A DNA stretch of 64,000 bases from an uncultured Lachnospiraceae bacterium (GCA_902476265.1 CABSCP010000020.1:11962-75961); one strand, 5' to 3'; positions 8,795-18,117 are shown, numbered from the stretch's first letter. A program made the numbers and translations. The notes: generated from the letters alone by a model not told the origin.

Positions 8795-10714
8795 TTAGAT
8801 GTCCAGATTCTGTACAAATTTTGCATTTTCTTCGATGAACTTCCTTCTGGGTTCCACCTGGTCGCCCATCAGGGTGGTGAAGGTCAGATCCACTTCAGAT
8901 TCCGTTTCTTCATCCATGCAGACGCGCATCAGAATACGGCGTTCCGGATCCATGGTGGTTTCCCAAAGCTGTTCCGCATCCATCTCGCCCAGACCTTTAT
9001 AACGCTGGATCTTATTGTTCTGGTCACGCCCCACTTCCTTCAGGATGTCGCTCAATTCTTCATCACTGTAGGCATACCAGACTTTTTTATTTTTCTCCAG
9101 CTTATACAGAGGCGGTTTTGCCAGATATACGTGTCCCTGTTTGATCAATTCCGGCATGAACCGGTAAATGAAGGTGAGCATCAGCGTAGCGATATGAGCG
9201 CCGTCCACATCGGCATCGGTCATGATGACGATTTTATGATAACGGAGTTTACTGATATCAAAATCATCATGGATCCCCGTACCAAAGGCGGTGATCATGG
9301 CTTTGATTTCCGCATTGGAAAAAATCTTGTCCAGTCGGGCTTTTTCCACGTTCAGGATTTTCCCGCGCAGAGGAAGGATCGCCTGGGTTGCACGGCTTCT
9401 CGCTTTCTTGGCGGAACCGCCTGCGGAATCTCCCTCAACGATATAAATTTCACAGTTTTTCGGATCTTTATCGGAACAGTCTGCCAGCTTGCCGGGAAGG
9501 GCGGACCCCTCCAGAGCGGTCTTTCTTCTCGTCAGATCCCTGGCCTTTCTGGCCGCATCCCTGGCACGCTGTGCCAAAATGGATTTTTCCAGAATGGTCT
9601 TGGCAACGGAAGGGTTCTGTTCCAGGAAATAAGTGAGCTGTTCGCTCACAACGCTGTCCACCGCACCTCTTGCTTCGGAGTTGCCCAGCTTCTGTTTGGT
9701 CTGTCCTTCAAACTGGGGGTCCTCAATTTTTACGCTGATGATGGCCGTCAGACCTTCCCTGATATCGTCGCCGGTCAAATTGGGTTCATTATCCTTTAGC
9801 AGTTTATTTTCTCTTGCATAATCGTTAAATGTCTTGGTGAGCGCATTTCGAAATCCCACCAGATGGGTGCCGCCTTCCGGCGTCGTGATGTTATTGACAA
9901 ACGAAAAAACGCTTTCGTTATAGGAATCGTTATGCTGCATGGCAACTTCCACATAAACATTGTTTTTGCTGCCTTCAAAGTACATGACTTTGTCATACAA
10001 CGGGACTTTGCTGCCGTTTAAGTAAGTCACAAATTCCTTAATGCCGCCCTCATAATGGAACGACTTGATATGGGGTTCCTCTTCCCTGTCATCCTCCAGC
10101 ACAATTTTCAGCCCTTTGGTCAAAAATGCCATTTCCCGCAGCCTTGTTTTTAACACATCAAATTCATAAATCGTTGTTTCGGTAAAAATGGTGGCATCGG
10201 GCTTAAAGGTTACTTTTGTTCCTGTCTTTTCCGGACCGCAGGTTCCTACTTCCTTCAGCGGATAACATACATGTCCTCTTTCATAACGCTGCCTGTACAC
10301 TTTTCCTTCCTGACTGATTTCCACCTCCAGCCAGTCGGAAAGGGCGTTTACCACGGATGCCCCCACACCGTGAAGGCCGCCGGAAACCTTATATCCCCCT
10401 CCGCCGAACTTGCCGCCGGCATGCAGGATAGTAAATACAACTTCTACTGCCGGAATGCCGGCCTTATGATTAATTCCAACCGGAATCCCACGTCCGTTGT
10501 CAATTACCGTAATAGAATTGTCCTTATTGATGTAAACTTCGATGGTATCACAAAACCCTGCAAGCGCTTCATCCACGGCGTTATCTACAATTTCATACAC
10601 CAGATGATGCAGCCCTCTTGAAGAGGTGGAACCGATATACATCCCGGGACGTTTGCGGACCGCCTCCAGACCCTCCAGAATCTGAATTTGATCTGCTCCG
10701 TATTCAACACTCAT
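8795..10714 (-). CDS. gyrB: DNA gyrase subunit B
   Basis: The 639-residue ATPase subunit of gyrase. The GHKL ATP site shows EIVDNAVDEA, GRGIPVG and GLHGVGASVVNALS. The TOPRIM domain shows EGDSAGGSAKKARSR, PLRGKILNVEKA and, further on, the metal-binding MTDADVDGAHI. It ends in the conserved RRKFIEENAKFV. Its start ATG overlaps the recF stop as ATGA, suggesting translational coupling, and gyrA follows after 9 bp. Confidence 0.98.
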   Translation of the reverse strand: MSVEYGADQIQILEGLEAVRKRPGMYIGSTSSRGLHHLVYEIVDNAVDEALAGFCDTIEVYINKDNSITVIDNGRGIPVGINHKAGIPAVEVVFTILHAGGKFGGGGYKVSGGLHGVGASVVNALSDWLEVEISQEGKVYRQRYERGHVCYPLKEVGTCGPEKTGTKVTFKPDATIFTETTIYEFDVLKTRLREMAFLTKGLKIVLEDDREEEPHIKSFHYEGGIKEFVTYLNGSKVPLYDKVMYFEGSKNNVYVEVAMQHNDSYNESVFSFVNNITTPEGGTHLVGFRNALTKTFNDYARENKLLKDNEPNLTGDDIREGLTAIISVKIEDPQFEGQTKQKLGNSEARGAVDSVVSEQLTYFLEQNPSVAKTILEKSILAQRARDAARKARDLTRRKTALEGSALPGKLADCSDKDPKNCEIYIVEGDSAGGSAKKARSRATQAILPLRGKILNVEKARLDKIFSNAEIKAMITAFGTGIHDDFDISKLRYHKIVIMTDADVDGAHIATLMLTFIYRFMPELIKQGHVYLAKPPLYKLEKNKKVWYAYSDEELSDILKEVGRDQNNKIQRYKGLGEMDAEQLWETTMDPERRILMRVCMDEETESEVDLTFTTLMGDQVEPRRKFIEENAKFVQNLDI

Positions 10715-11811
10715 TCTATTCCTCCATTCTGGCCGGCATCCACCGTACCATTCACAACTTTAAAAACCTTATTAATTTCAAATCTGTTATTCACAAAATC
10801 GTCTAATCCCGTACAGGTGATGATCGTCTGGATATCTCCTATACTGTTTAAAAGATAATTCTGTCTGCTGCTGTCTAATTCCGATAAAACATCGTCCAAC
10901 AAAAGGATGGGCGTATCTTTTGTCATTTTTTTCACAAGTTCGATTTCGGAAAGTTTCAGAGACAGGGCCGCGGTGCGCTGCTGTCCCTGGGAACCGAATT
11001 TACGGATATCCACATCCCCAACCATAAACGAAAAATCGTCACGATGAGGCCCGGTACTGGTCATTTTCAGCCGGATATCCCTTTCCTGCCCTCTGACCAG
11101 GGCCGTTTCAAAATCAGCCGCTGAAACATCCGGCTCATAGACGATCTTCAGATGTTCCCTGCCGCCTGACAATTTTGCATGAATCTCCGAGATGATTTCA
11201 TTGAGCTGATTGACAAATTCAACCCGTCTCTCAATAATCTTTTCTCCGACTAAGGCCAGCTGGATATCCCACACATTCAGGGTATCCCTCAGAGAAGGAT
11301 TCAGAAAAAGATCTTTTAAAAGCTTGTTTCGCTGGTTCACAATCTTGTTATAGTGATTGAGATTGTGAAGGTAAAGGGAATCCAGCTGGCAAAGCTCCAT
11401 ATCCACAAAATGTCTTCTTTCGGCGGGACCGTTTTTGATGATGGAAAGATCTTCCGGGGAGAAGAAAACCACATTCATAATTCCGAGAAGTTCAGAGGCC
11501 TTTTTAATTCTGGTCCCGTCTATGGCGATCCCTTTGGATTTATTTTTGCGCAGATGCATATCGATCCGGATTTCATCTTCCCTTTTTTCCAGATAAGCCC
11601 TGATGTGGGCTTCCTCCGCGCCGAAATTGACAATATCCCTGTCCTTGCTCCCTTTATGAGATTTTGTGGTGCCGCAAAGATAGATCGCTTCCAGGATATT
11701 CGTCTTTCCCTGGGCATTATCCCCATACAAAATATTGGTGCCTTTGTCGAACCCGATATTCAAAAAATCATAATTTCTGAAATTGGATAATTCCAACGAT
11801 TTAATGATCAT
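10711..11811 (-). CDS. recF: DNA replication and repair protein RecF
   Basis: A 366-residue SMC-like ATPase that loads RecA at single-strand gaps with RecO and RecR. The Walker A motif is GDNAQGKTN (residues 30-38); near the C-terminus are the signature FGSQGQQRTAALSLKLSE and the Walker B ILLLDDVLSELD. It sits in the standard origin order, downstream of the S4-domain gene and overlapping gyrB by 4 bp. Length is typical. Confidence 0.97.
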   Translation of the reverse strand: MIIKSLELSNFRNYDFLNIGFDKGTNILYGDNAQGKTNILEAIYLCGTTKSHKGSKDRDIVNFGAEEAHIRAYLEKREDEIRIDMHLRKNKSKGIAIDGTRIKKASELLGIMNVVFFSPEDLSIIKNGPAERRHFVDMELCQLDSLYLHNLNHYNKIVNQRNKLLKDLFLNPSLRDTLNVWDIQLALVGEKIIERRVEFVNQLNEIISEIHAKLSGGREHLKIVYEPDVSAADFETALVRGQERDIRLKMTSTGPHRDDFSFMVGDVDIRKFGSQGQQRTAALSLKLSEIELVKKMTKDTPILLLDDVLSELDSSRQNYLLNSIGDIQTIITCTGLDDFVNNRFEINKVFKVVNGTVDAGQNGGIE

Positions 11812-11818
11812 GATTCAC

Positions 11819-12025
11819 CTATTCAATTTTGAGGGTCTGTCCATCGTATTCGACCACGTCTCCCGGAACCAGCTTTTTGCCGCGTTGCAGCTCCACTTTT
11901 CCGTTCACCTTCACAAGCCCGTCCTGAATTACAAATTTGGCGTCCACGCCGGAACCTACAAAACCGCCGGCTTTTAACGCCTGTCCCAGCTTTATAAATT
12001 CGTCTTTTATTTTATAAGTCTGCAT
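11819..12025 (-). CDS. yaaA: S4-domain RNA-binding protein YaaA
   Basis: A small protein (68 residues from the ATG at 12025) made almost entirely of one S4 domain: an IKLGQALKAGGFVGSG segment followed by GLVKVNGKVE and VEYDG. I chose the start at 12025 because AGGAG lies 5 nt upstream; an in-frame ATG at 12043 has no such site. In Firmicutes this gene always sits between dnaN and recF. Its function is not settled, with ribosome assembly or RNA binding assumed. Confidence 0.93.
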   Translation of the reverse strand: MQTYKIKDEFIKLGQALKAGGFVGSGVDAKFVIQDGLVKVNGKVELQRGKKLVPGDVVEYDGQTLKIE

Positions 12026-12055
12026 GAAAATCTCCTGTTTCAAAATGGTTTCTTA

Positions 12056-13165
12056 TCAGTTAACCGTGGTGAAGTTAACAGGAAGGATCAGATAAATATA
12101 GCTGTTTTCGTCATTGCGGATGAAGCAGGGCGCTTTGGGATTGACCAGATAAATGGTGATCTGTTCATCGTCGATCACCCGCAGGGCATCGATCAGGAAT
12201 TTGGGATTAAACCCGATCATCAGATCTTTCCCCGCTTTTTCAATATCGATCTGTTCATTCATACTCCCTACGGTGGAATTGATTTTTAATTCCATGGACC
12301 TGTCCGTAATATTGATAATAATGGGTTTCTTGTCCCCTTCTTTCACAAGCAGAGTGGCACGGTCGATACAGCTTAAAAATTCCCGTTTGTTGATCACGAC
12401 TTTTGTTTCATAATCGTTGGAAAGCATCTGATCAATGCGGAAATATTCCCCTTCTATGAGTCTGGAAACCACGGTAGTATTGTCAAACTCAAAGAGGACA
12501 TGTTTATCCGTAAAGAAAATGGAGACATCCTTATCCGTTTCCCCGGAAAGGATCTTGCTGATTTCATTCAGTGTTTTTCCGGGAATTACGACTTTTTTGG
12601 GTTCGTAAGTATTTTTTAACTGAATTTTGCGGATAGAAATACGGTGTCCGTCCAGAGATACCACTTTCAGTTCGTCTCCGTTAATTTCAAAAAGTTCACC
12701 GGTCATCAACCGGTTGTTGTCGTTGTCAGCGATGGAAAAAATGGTCTGACGGACCACTTCTTTCAGGGTGAACTGGGAAACAAGGATGGAATCATTGCGT
12801 TCAATTTCCGGAAGATAGGAAAAATCTTCGCCGGATTTTCCGATGATATTAAATTTTGCTTTTTCACAGGTGATGGCGGTTTTGAAATTACTGTCAGAAA
12901 CAACAGTGATATCATTATCCGGAAGTTTTCTGACGATTTCCAGAAAAATTTTAGCATCCAGGGCGATGATGCCGCTCTCCTGGATTTCTCCGTCCACAAC
13001 GGTTTCAATTCCCAGTTCCATATCGTTGGCGGTGAGTTTGATTTGACCTTGTGTACAGTCAATTAAAATACATTCAAGGATGGACATGGTTGTTTTGCTC
13101 GGAACTGCTTTGGAAACGACCTGAAGTCCGTTTAACAGGCTTGATTTAGAGCATATAAATTTCAT
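12056..13165 (-). CDS. dnaN: DNA polymerase III beta subunit (sliding clamp)
   Basis: A 369-residue ring-forming processivity clamp. It opens MKFICSKSSLLNGLQVVSKAV, has the usual TMSILECILI strand and three repeated clamp domains, and ends YLILPVNF. I chose the ATG at 13165, which has AAGGAG 9 nt upstream; the frame stays open to an ATG at 13195 without a site. It lies downstream of dnaA with a DnaA-box-bearing gap, the usual arrangement of a bipartite origin. Confidence 0.97.
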   Translation of the reverse strand: MKFICSKSSLLNGLQVVSKAVPSKTTMSILECILIDCTQGQIKLTANDMELGIETVVDGEIQESGIIALDAKIFLEIVRKLPDNDITVVSDSNFKTAITCEKAKFNIIGKSGEDFSYLPEIERNDSILVSQFTLKEVVRQTIFSIADNDNNRLMTGELFEINGDELKVVSLDGHRISIRKIQLKNTYEPKKVVIPGKTLNEISKILSGETDKDVSIFFTDKHVLFEFDNTTVVSRLIEGEYFRIDQMLSNDYETKVVINKREFLSCIDRATLLVKEGDKKPIIINITDRSMELKINSTVGSMNEQIDIEKAGKDLMIGFNPKFLIDALRVIDDEQITIYLVNPKAPCFIRNDENSYIYLILPVNFTTVN

Positions 13166-13195
13166 ATGTGAAAAACTCCTTTCTTTGTTTGCCAT

Positions 13196-13424
13196 GGTTT
13201 ATGAACTTATCCACAGCCATAGGGCTGGTGAAAGCCTGCCGGGTGGAAAAGGCCGTCCGGAGGCGCAAACAGATAAATAAATATTTAAATTCGTAATCTT
13301 TCGTCTTAGGGGGTGTTGAAATGTGGATAACCCTTTCCATTATACTATTTATAAGGGAAAATGGAAACGTCTATCTTGTGAAAAACCCTGGGATAACCTC
13401 AAAATAAATGTGAAGTTATACACA
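13196..13424. other. dnaA-dnaN intergenic part of the origin, with DnaA boxes
   Basis: This gap contains three matches to TTATNCACA: 13207-13215 (plus strand), 13322-13330 (as TGTGGATAA) and 13416-13424 (TTATACACA). The last overlaps the dnaA stop codon. B. subtilis has a comparable box cluster (incC) between dnaA and dnaN. No open reading frame is supported here; the dnaN promoter must also lie in this stretch. Confidence 0.75.
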
Positions 13425-14777
13425 GATCTTCTTCTTGATCGTTTCTACTTTATTGTTAAGTTCCTCGTTGGTTTGAAGCTCATCCTCAATTTTATTCACA
13501 CCGTGGATAATTGTGGTGTGGTCTTTTTTCCCCAAAAGCTTCCCTATATTAACGTAAGAAGTATCCGTCAGCTTTCGACAGAGGTACATGACGACCTGTC
13601 TGGGCTGCACGAATTCGGAGTTACGCTTTTTGGAAGTGATGTCCTCCGGCGTGACGCCAAAATGCTCCGCCACCACATCGATGATGAGAGAGGGGGTGAT
13701 TTCTTTTGGCTTGTCCGGGTTGATAATATCTTTTAAAGCATCTTCCGCCAGTTCCAGCGTGATTTCAGACTGGTTTTCAATTTTGGACTTGGCGATAATG
13801 CGGTTAAAAGCGCCTTCCAGCTCTCGGATATTGGACTTTATATTGGAAGCGATGTACTTAAAAATTTCATCGTCTATTTTCCTATTATAATATTCCGCGT
13901 TTTTTTTCAGGATGGCCATACGGGTTTCATAATCAGGCGGCTGAATATCGGCGATCAGCCCCCAGTCGAAACGGGAACGGAACCGTTCTTCCAGTGTTTC
14001 CATTTCTTTTGGCGGTTTATCGGAGGAGAGCACGATCTGTTTGCCGGCGGAATGCAGCACATTAAAAGTGTGGAAAAATTCTTCCTGGGTACTTTCCTTA
14101 CCGATAATAAACTGCACGTCATCGATCATGAGGACATCCACAGTCCGGTATTTTTCACGAAGTTTGGTCATGGCTGTGGCGTTACCGCTTCGGATGGATT
14201 CAATCACTTCATTGGTGAAGGATTCCGAAGTGACATAAAGTACCTTCATGTTCGGATTTTGTTCCAGAATGAAATGGCCGATGGAGTGCATCAGATGCGT
14301 TTTCCCCAGTCCGGCTCCGCCGTAGATAAACAGCGGATTATAAGCATTTCCCGGAGATTCGGCTACCGCAAGGCAGGCGGAATGAGCAAATTTGTTGTTA
14401 TTGCCCACGACAAAGGTATCGAATTTGTACTTGGGATTCAAATTTGCCTGTTCATAATTAATATTGTAGACATTGGCGGACGGAGACTTCAAATCGGAAT
14501 CGGGATCTGATGACTTTTCTTTTTCCAATATGAAAGAAACCTCATAGTTATGATCCATCATTTCCGAGATGGTAACTTTGAAGTAATTACTGTATTTGTT
14601 GGAAATATAATTCAGGGCATGGGCCTGCCCGGCCGGTATCTGGATATATACCGTATCGTCCTTAACTTCATAAAACTGCAGGGGTTCGATCCAGGTATTA
14701 TACGAAATATTGGTAAGGTCATACTCCGTATGAATGGTCTGCTTGATCATTTCCCAGTTTTCCCCAATGAAATGCAT
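13416..14777 (-). CDS. dnaA: Chromosomal replication initiator protein DnaA
   Basis: A 453-residue AAA+ initiator. Domain I (residues 1-80) contains SYNTWIEPL. The Walker A motif is GGAGLGKTH (153-161), Walker B is VLMIDDVQF, and the C-terminal box-binding helix-turn-helix ends with KDHTTIIHGVNKIE. I chose the ATG at 14777, preceded by GAGGAGG; the open frame runs 10 codons further up without a site. DnaA boxes lie on both sides, so autoregulation is likely. Confidence 0.98.
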   Translation of the reverse strand: MHFIGENWEMIKQTIHTEYDLTNISYNTWIEPLQFYEVKDDTVYIQIPAGQAHALNYISNKYSNYFKVTISEMMDHNYEVSFILEKEKSSDPDSDLKSPSANVYNINYEQANLNPKYKFDTFVVGNNNKFAHSACLAVAESPGNAYNPLFIYGGAGLGKTHLMHSIGHFILEQNPNMKVLYVTSESFTNEVIESIRSGNATAMTKLREKYRTVDVLMIDDVQFIIGKESTQEEFFHTFNVLHSAGKQIVLSSDKPPKEMETLEERFRSRFDWGLIADIQPPDYETRMAILKKNAEYYNRKIDDEIFKYIASNIKSNIRELEGAFNRIIAKSKIENQSEITLELAEDALKDIINPDKPKEITPSLIIDVVAEHFGVTPEDITSKKRNSEFVQPRQVVMYLCRKLTDTSYVNIGKLLGKKDHTTIIHGVNKIEDELQTNEELNNKVETIKKKICV

Positions 14778-15332
14778 AAAAAAGCCTCCTCTTTTCCACA
14801 AACCCACAAATATTAGCAGATATTTAATCTATTCTATAATAAACTAATTACTTCAAAATGGCAAATGTTAATTACTTTCCTTAACTTGTCCACAGGAGCT
14901 GTGGAAATCCACAAAACAGGTTACAGGCAGGTGGATAATTGTTCAGAGGCTGTGGATAAATGAAATTCACATATTCACAGCAGATTTTAAAGGCTTTCGA
15001 CAAGTTTTTGTGGAATATTTGAAAGGTTATCCACAAGTTTTCCACATTTTGTGGATAATGTTATGTTAATCACTTTTTATGTGGATACTAAAATCCACAT
15101 ATGTTGATGGTCTATATCTTGTGTTTAGAAATTTTTTTTACTTACTATATCTTGTATTGTTGAAAGTCACGATTTTTTAGCGTTTTTTCCGGTAAAATTA
15201 TATTACCTGAAAATGTGTGAAATTGCTTGACTTGTGGGGGTTTAACCTATATAATGATAGCGATATTTTCTGATACATGTCATAAATTTTGCCTTAAAAT
15301 AGAGTAAGGTTTGAAAGGGAGGTGCATCTTTC
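14778..15332. other. oriC region with DnaA box cluster
   Basis: A gene-free stretch of 555 bp between dnaA and rpmH, which are transcribed away from each other. Exact DnaA boxes lie at 14951-14959 (TGTGGATAA), 15027-15035 (TTATCCACA) and 15050-15058 (TGTGGATAA). One-mismatch boxes lie at 14886-14894, 14930-14938, 15038-15046 and 15080-15088. The surrounding sequence is very AT-rich, especially 14815-14880 and 15100-15200, candidates for the unwinding element. All core genes point away from this stretch, which supports it as the replication origin. Confidence 0.9.
15227..15255 (+). promoter_or_regulatory. Promoter of the rpmH-rnpA-yidC operon
   Basis: TTGACT (15227-15232) and TATAAT (15250-15255) with a 17-bp spacer, about 78 bp upstream of the rpmH start and at the right edge of the origin. 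Confidence 0.82.
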
Positions 15333-15467
15333 ATGAAAATGACATTTCAGCCGAAAAAGAGACAGCGTGCGAAAGTTCATGGCTTCAGAGCGAGAATGAG
15401 CAGCGCAGGTGGTAGAAAAGTTTTAGCAGCTAGAAGAGCAAAAGGAAGAAAGAGATTATCCGCATAG
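15333..15467 (+). CDS. rpmH: 50S ribosomal protein L34
   Basis: A 44-residue, very basic protein. It opens MKMTFQPKKRQRAKVHGF, continues RARMSSAGGRKVLAARR and ends GRKRLSA, matching L34 along its whole length. It is preceded by GGGAGGTG, 9 nt before the ATG. It is the first gene to the right of the origin and is followed by rnpA, as in nearly all Bacillota. Confidence 0.98.
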   Translation: MKMTFQPKKRQRAKVHGFRARMSSAGGRKVLAARRAKGRKRLSA

Positions 15468-15490
15468 GCCGCAGTTTTGTGGCCTATTTT
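15465..15490 (+). terminator. Weak hairpin between rpmH and rnpA
   Basis: TAGGCC (15465-15470) pairs with GGCCTA (15481-15486), overlapping the rpmH stop codon and followed by TTTTC. It may be a partial terminator that lowers rnpA expression relative to the abundant L34. Confidence 0.5.
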
Positions 15491-15507
15491 CTCTATGGAG
15501 AAAATTT

Positions 15508-15870
15508 ATGAGGTTTACTCAATCGTTAAGGAAGAACCGGCAGTTTCAGGAAGTTTACAGAACAGGCGTTTCCCGCGCCAACAAGTATTTGGTCATGTAT
15601 GTATCGGAAAATAATCAGAATGTAAACTACCTTGGAATATCAGTGAGTAAGAAAGTCGGCAACAGCGTAGTAAGACATCGTGTGAAAAGGCTCGTTAAGG
15701 AAAGCTATCGATTACATGAGGATATATTTAATAGTGGTTTAAATATAGTAATCACAGCGCGGGCCGGTGCGGCTTCCATTTCCTATGAAAAGATGGAGAG
15801 CGCAGTTTTGCATCTTGGAAAGCTTCATAATATAATTCATAATGAAGCGAAGAAATCGGATGATGAATGA
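15508..15870 (+). CDS. rnpA: Ribonuclease P protein component
   Basis: The 120-residue basic protein that binds the RNase P RNA and helps process the 5' ends of pre-tRNAs. The family signature is clear in GISVSKKVGNSVVRHRVKR and LVKESYRL. It lies 40 bp after rpmH, and its stop overlaps the yidD start as ATGA. Confidence 0.97.
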   Translation: MRFTQSLRKNRQFQEVYRTGVSRANKYLVMYVSENNQNVNYLGISVSKKVGNSVVRHRVKRLVKESYRLHEDIFNSGLNIVITARAGAASISYEKMESAVLHLGKLHNIIHNEAKKSDDE

Positions 15871-16079
15871 TGAAAAAAATTCTGATAGCGATAATTAAAT
15901 TTTACAGAAAATACATTTCTCCCATGAAAAGCACGAAATGTCCTTATTTTCCGACCTGCTCGGAATACGGGCTGGAAGCGGTGGAGAAGTATGGCGCCTT
16001 AAAAGGGGGCCTTCTTGCTATCTGGAGGATTTTAAGATGTAATCCTTTTTCAAAGGGAGGATATGATCCGGTTCCTTAA
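15867..16079 (+). CDS. yidD: Membrane protein insertion efficiency factor YidD
   Basis: A 70-residue protein with the family hallmarks YRKYISP, CPYFPTCSEYGLEA, and ILRCNPFSKGGYDPVP at the C-terminus. It is thought to assist YidC-dependent insertion at the inner face of the membrane. It overlaps rnpA by 4 bp. The start could be either of two adjacent ATG codons (15867 or 15870). Confidence 0.95.
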   Translation: MMKKILIAIIKFYRKYISPMKSTKCPYFPTCSEYGLEAVEKYGALKGGLLAIWRILRCNPFSKGGYDPVP

Positions 16080-16109
16080 TCCGGAACGAAAAATCAGGAG
16101 GAAATATCA

Positions 16110-17435
16110 TTGAACTCGATTTTATTAACACAGTATGACGGCATGATCTTAGGTCCCATCGCAAAAGTTTTGGGAATGATCATGAACGGCATTTTCTGGG
16201 TGTTGGACAAGATCGGTATTCCGAATATCGGTCTTGCAATCATTCTTTTCACAATTGTAATTTATCTGCTTTTAATGCCGCTGACAATCAAGCAGCAGAA
16301 ATATTCCAAGCTGAGTGCGAAGATGAATCCTGAACTTCAGGCCATCCAGAAGAGGTACAACGGCAAAAAGGATAACGATTCCATGATGGCCATGCAGCAG
16401 GAGACACAGGCTGTATATGCGAAATATGGCGTTTCCCCTACGGGCAGCTGTGTACAGATGCTGATCCAGATGCCGATTTTGTTTGCACTTTACCGTGTAT
16501 TCATGAACATTCCGGCTTATGTATCCCAGGTTAAGGAGGCGTTTATTCCTCTGGTGGAGAAGCTTGTGAATACGGCCGGCGCGGCGGAATTTTTAAGCAA
16601 TACCCAGAATTTTCCCAATGCTGCCATGTACGCCAAACAGTTTACCAGTGAAGCATTTACATCCGGCAACGTGCAGTACATGCAGAATACATTTATTGAC
16701 GTTTTAAATAAAGCGTCAACCGCTGAATGGAACAGCCTGGCGGCGAAGTTCCCCGGTCTGTCTGCCGAAATTACAAGTACCATGGAAAAGATGGATCATT
16801 ATAACAATTTCCTCGGTCTGAACATGGGAAATTCCCCGTCCTTCATGGTACATGAAGCGATTGCCGCAGGAGCATGGCTGCTTGTGGTGGCAGCTCTGGC
16901 GATCCCGATTTTATCCGCTGTGACACAGTGGTTAAATGTAAAACTGATGCCCCAGGCAGATATGGGAAATACCGAAGGCAATTCCATGGCTTCTTCTATG
17001 AAGATGATGAACAACATCATGCCCATCATGTCCGCAGTGTTCTGTTATACGCTTCCTGCAGGTCTGGGCCTTTACTGGGTAGCCGGTTCTGTGGTGAGAA
17101 GTGTACAGCAGGTTGCCATCAATAAACATATCGATAAGATGGATATTGATGCGGAAATTAAGAAAAATGTGGAGAAGCGGAATGCGAAACTGAAGAAAAA
17201 GGGAATCGACCCGGAGAAGCTCAACAGTTACGCGACCATGAGTACCAGAAATGTTAAGCCTTCCAATCCGGCGGCTGTGGCGAGGACAAAGACGTCCAAT
17301 ATGACGCAGGAACAGAAGGATGAAGCAATGCGCAAGGCAACGGAATACTACAATAAGAACGCTGCCAAACCCGGAAGTCTTGCTTCAAAGGCAAATATGG
17401 TAAAGGATTATAATGAGAGGAACAACAAAAAATAG
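16110..17435 (+). CDS. yidC: Membrane protein insertase YidC/Oxa1
   Basis: A 441-residue insertase starting at a TTG codon 8 nt after AGGAGG. Membrane segments lie near residues 40-60, 120-135, 250-275 and 310-335. The conserved LMPLTIKQQKYS and LIQMPILFALYRV stretches are present. It is long for a Gram-positive YidC (usually about 260-290). The extra length is an insertion of roughly 100 residues after the second membrane segment and a basic 75-residue tail that may contact the ribosome. No lipobox cysteine is seen, unlike SpoIIIJ. It is in an operon with rnpA, yidD and jag. Confidence 0.95.
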   Translation: MNSILLTQYDGMILGPIAKVLGMIMNGIFWVLDKIGIPNIGLAIILFTIVIYLLLMPLTIKQQKYSKLSAKMNPELQAIQKRYNGKKDNDSMMAMQQETQAVYAKYGVSPTGSCVQMLIQMPILFALYRVFMNIPAYVSQVKEAFIPLVEKLVNTAGAAEFLSNTQNFPNAAMYAKQFTSEAFTSGNVQYMQNTFIDVLNKASTAEWNSLAAKFPGLSAEITSTMEKMDHYNNFLGLNMGNSPSFMVHEAIAAGAWLLVVAALAIPILSAVTQWLNVKLMPQADMGNTEGNSMASSMKMMNNIMPIMSAVFCYTLPAGLGLYWVAGSVVRSVQQVAINKHIDKMDIDAEIKKNVEKRNAKLKKKGIDPEKLNSYATMSTRNVKPSNPAAVARTKTSNMTQEQKDEAMRKATEYYNKNAAKPGSLASKANMVKDYNERNNKK

Positions 17436-17447
17436 GAGGGGCGAATC

Positions 17448-18071
17448 ATGGATTTCCAAAGATTTACTGCTAAAACAGTGAGCGATGCGGTCACTGCAGC
17501 CTGCCAGCGTTTCTTAGTGGCGAGCGATAAGCTGGAATATGAAGTTGTAGAAGAAGGTTCTACCGGTTTTCTTGGGTTTAATGCAAAACCCGCAGTAATT
17601 TTGGCCCGTGTGAAGGAAACTGTTGAAGATAAAGCAAAAGACTTCCTGAATGATGTTTTTGCAGCAATGAACATGACAGTAGTTGTGGATGTTGTTTATG
17701 ATGAAGAGCAGAAACATCTGGATATTGATTTGAGCGGCGACGAAATGGGCGTCCTGATCGGGAAGAGAGGACAGACTTTGGATTCCCTGCAGTATCTGGT
17801 TTCCCTTGTTGTGAATAAGGAATCAGAAGATTATATCCGCGTAAAAGTGGATACGGAAAACTACAGGAAGAGAAGAAAAGAGACTCTTGAAAATCTTGCA
17901 AAGAATATCGCTTATAAGGTAAAAAGGACCAGAAGACCCCTGTCTTTGGAACCTATGAATCCTTATGAAAGAAGGATCATCCATTCCGCACTCCAGAATG
18001 ATAAATATGTGACAACCCACAGCGAAGGGGAAGAACCTTTCAGACATGTTGTTGTGACACTGAAGAAATGA
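17448..18071 (+). CDS. jag: RNA-binding protein Jag/KhpB
   Basis: A 207-residue protein in three parts: a Jag N-terminal domain (residues 1-50, including EGSTGFLGFNAKPA), a KH domain with GVLIGKRGQTLDSLQYL near 100, and an R3H domain with PMNPYERRIIHSAL near 170. It binds RNA and, in streptococci, acts with KhpA in cell-division and envelope control. It lies 12 bp after yidC, with GGAGGGG before the ATG. A strong terminator follows. Confidence 0.96.
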   Translation: MDFQRFTAKTVSDAVTAACQRFLVASDKLEYEVVEEGSTGFLGFNAKPAVILARVKETVEDKAKDFLNDVFAAMNMTVVVDVVYDEEQKHLDIDLSGDEMGVLIGKRGQTLDSLQYLVSLVVNKESEDYIRVKVDTENYRKRRKETLENLAKNIAYKVKRTRRPLSLEPMNPYERRIIHSALQNDKYVTTHSEGEEPFRHVVVTLKK

Positions 18072-18073
18072 GG

Positions 18074-18102
18074 AAAAGCCCGCTTTAACAAGCGGGCTTT
18101 TT
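18074..18102 (+). terminator. Rho-independent terminator after jag
   Basis: An 11-bp stem (AAAAGCCCGCT at 18074-18084 with its complement at 18091-18101), a 6-nt loop and a T-run. It separates the rpmH-jag operon from mnmE. Confidence 0.88.
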
Positions 18103-18117
18103 AAATAGGAGATTATG

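Noticed and set aside
6494..10621. Several long plus-strand frames opposite gyrA and gyrB
   Set aside because: All are shadows of the gyrase genes; none has a ribosome-binding site with family content.
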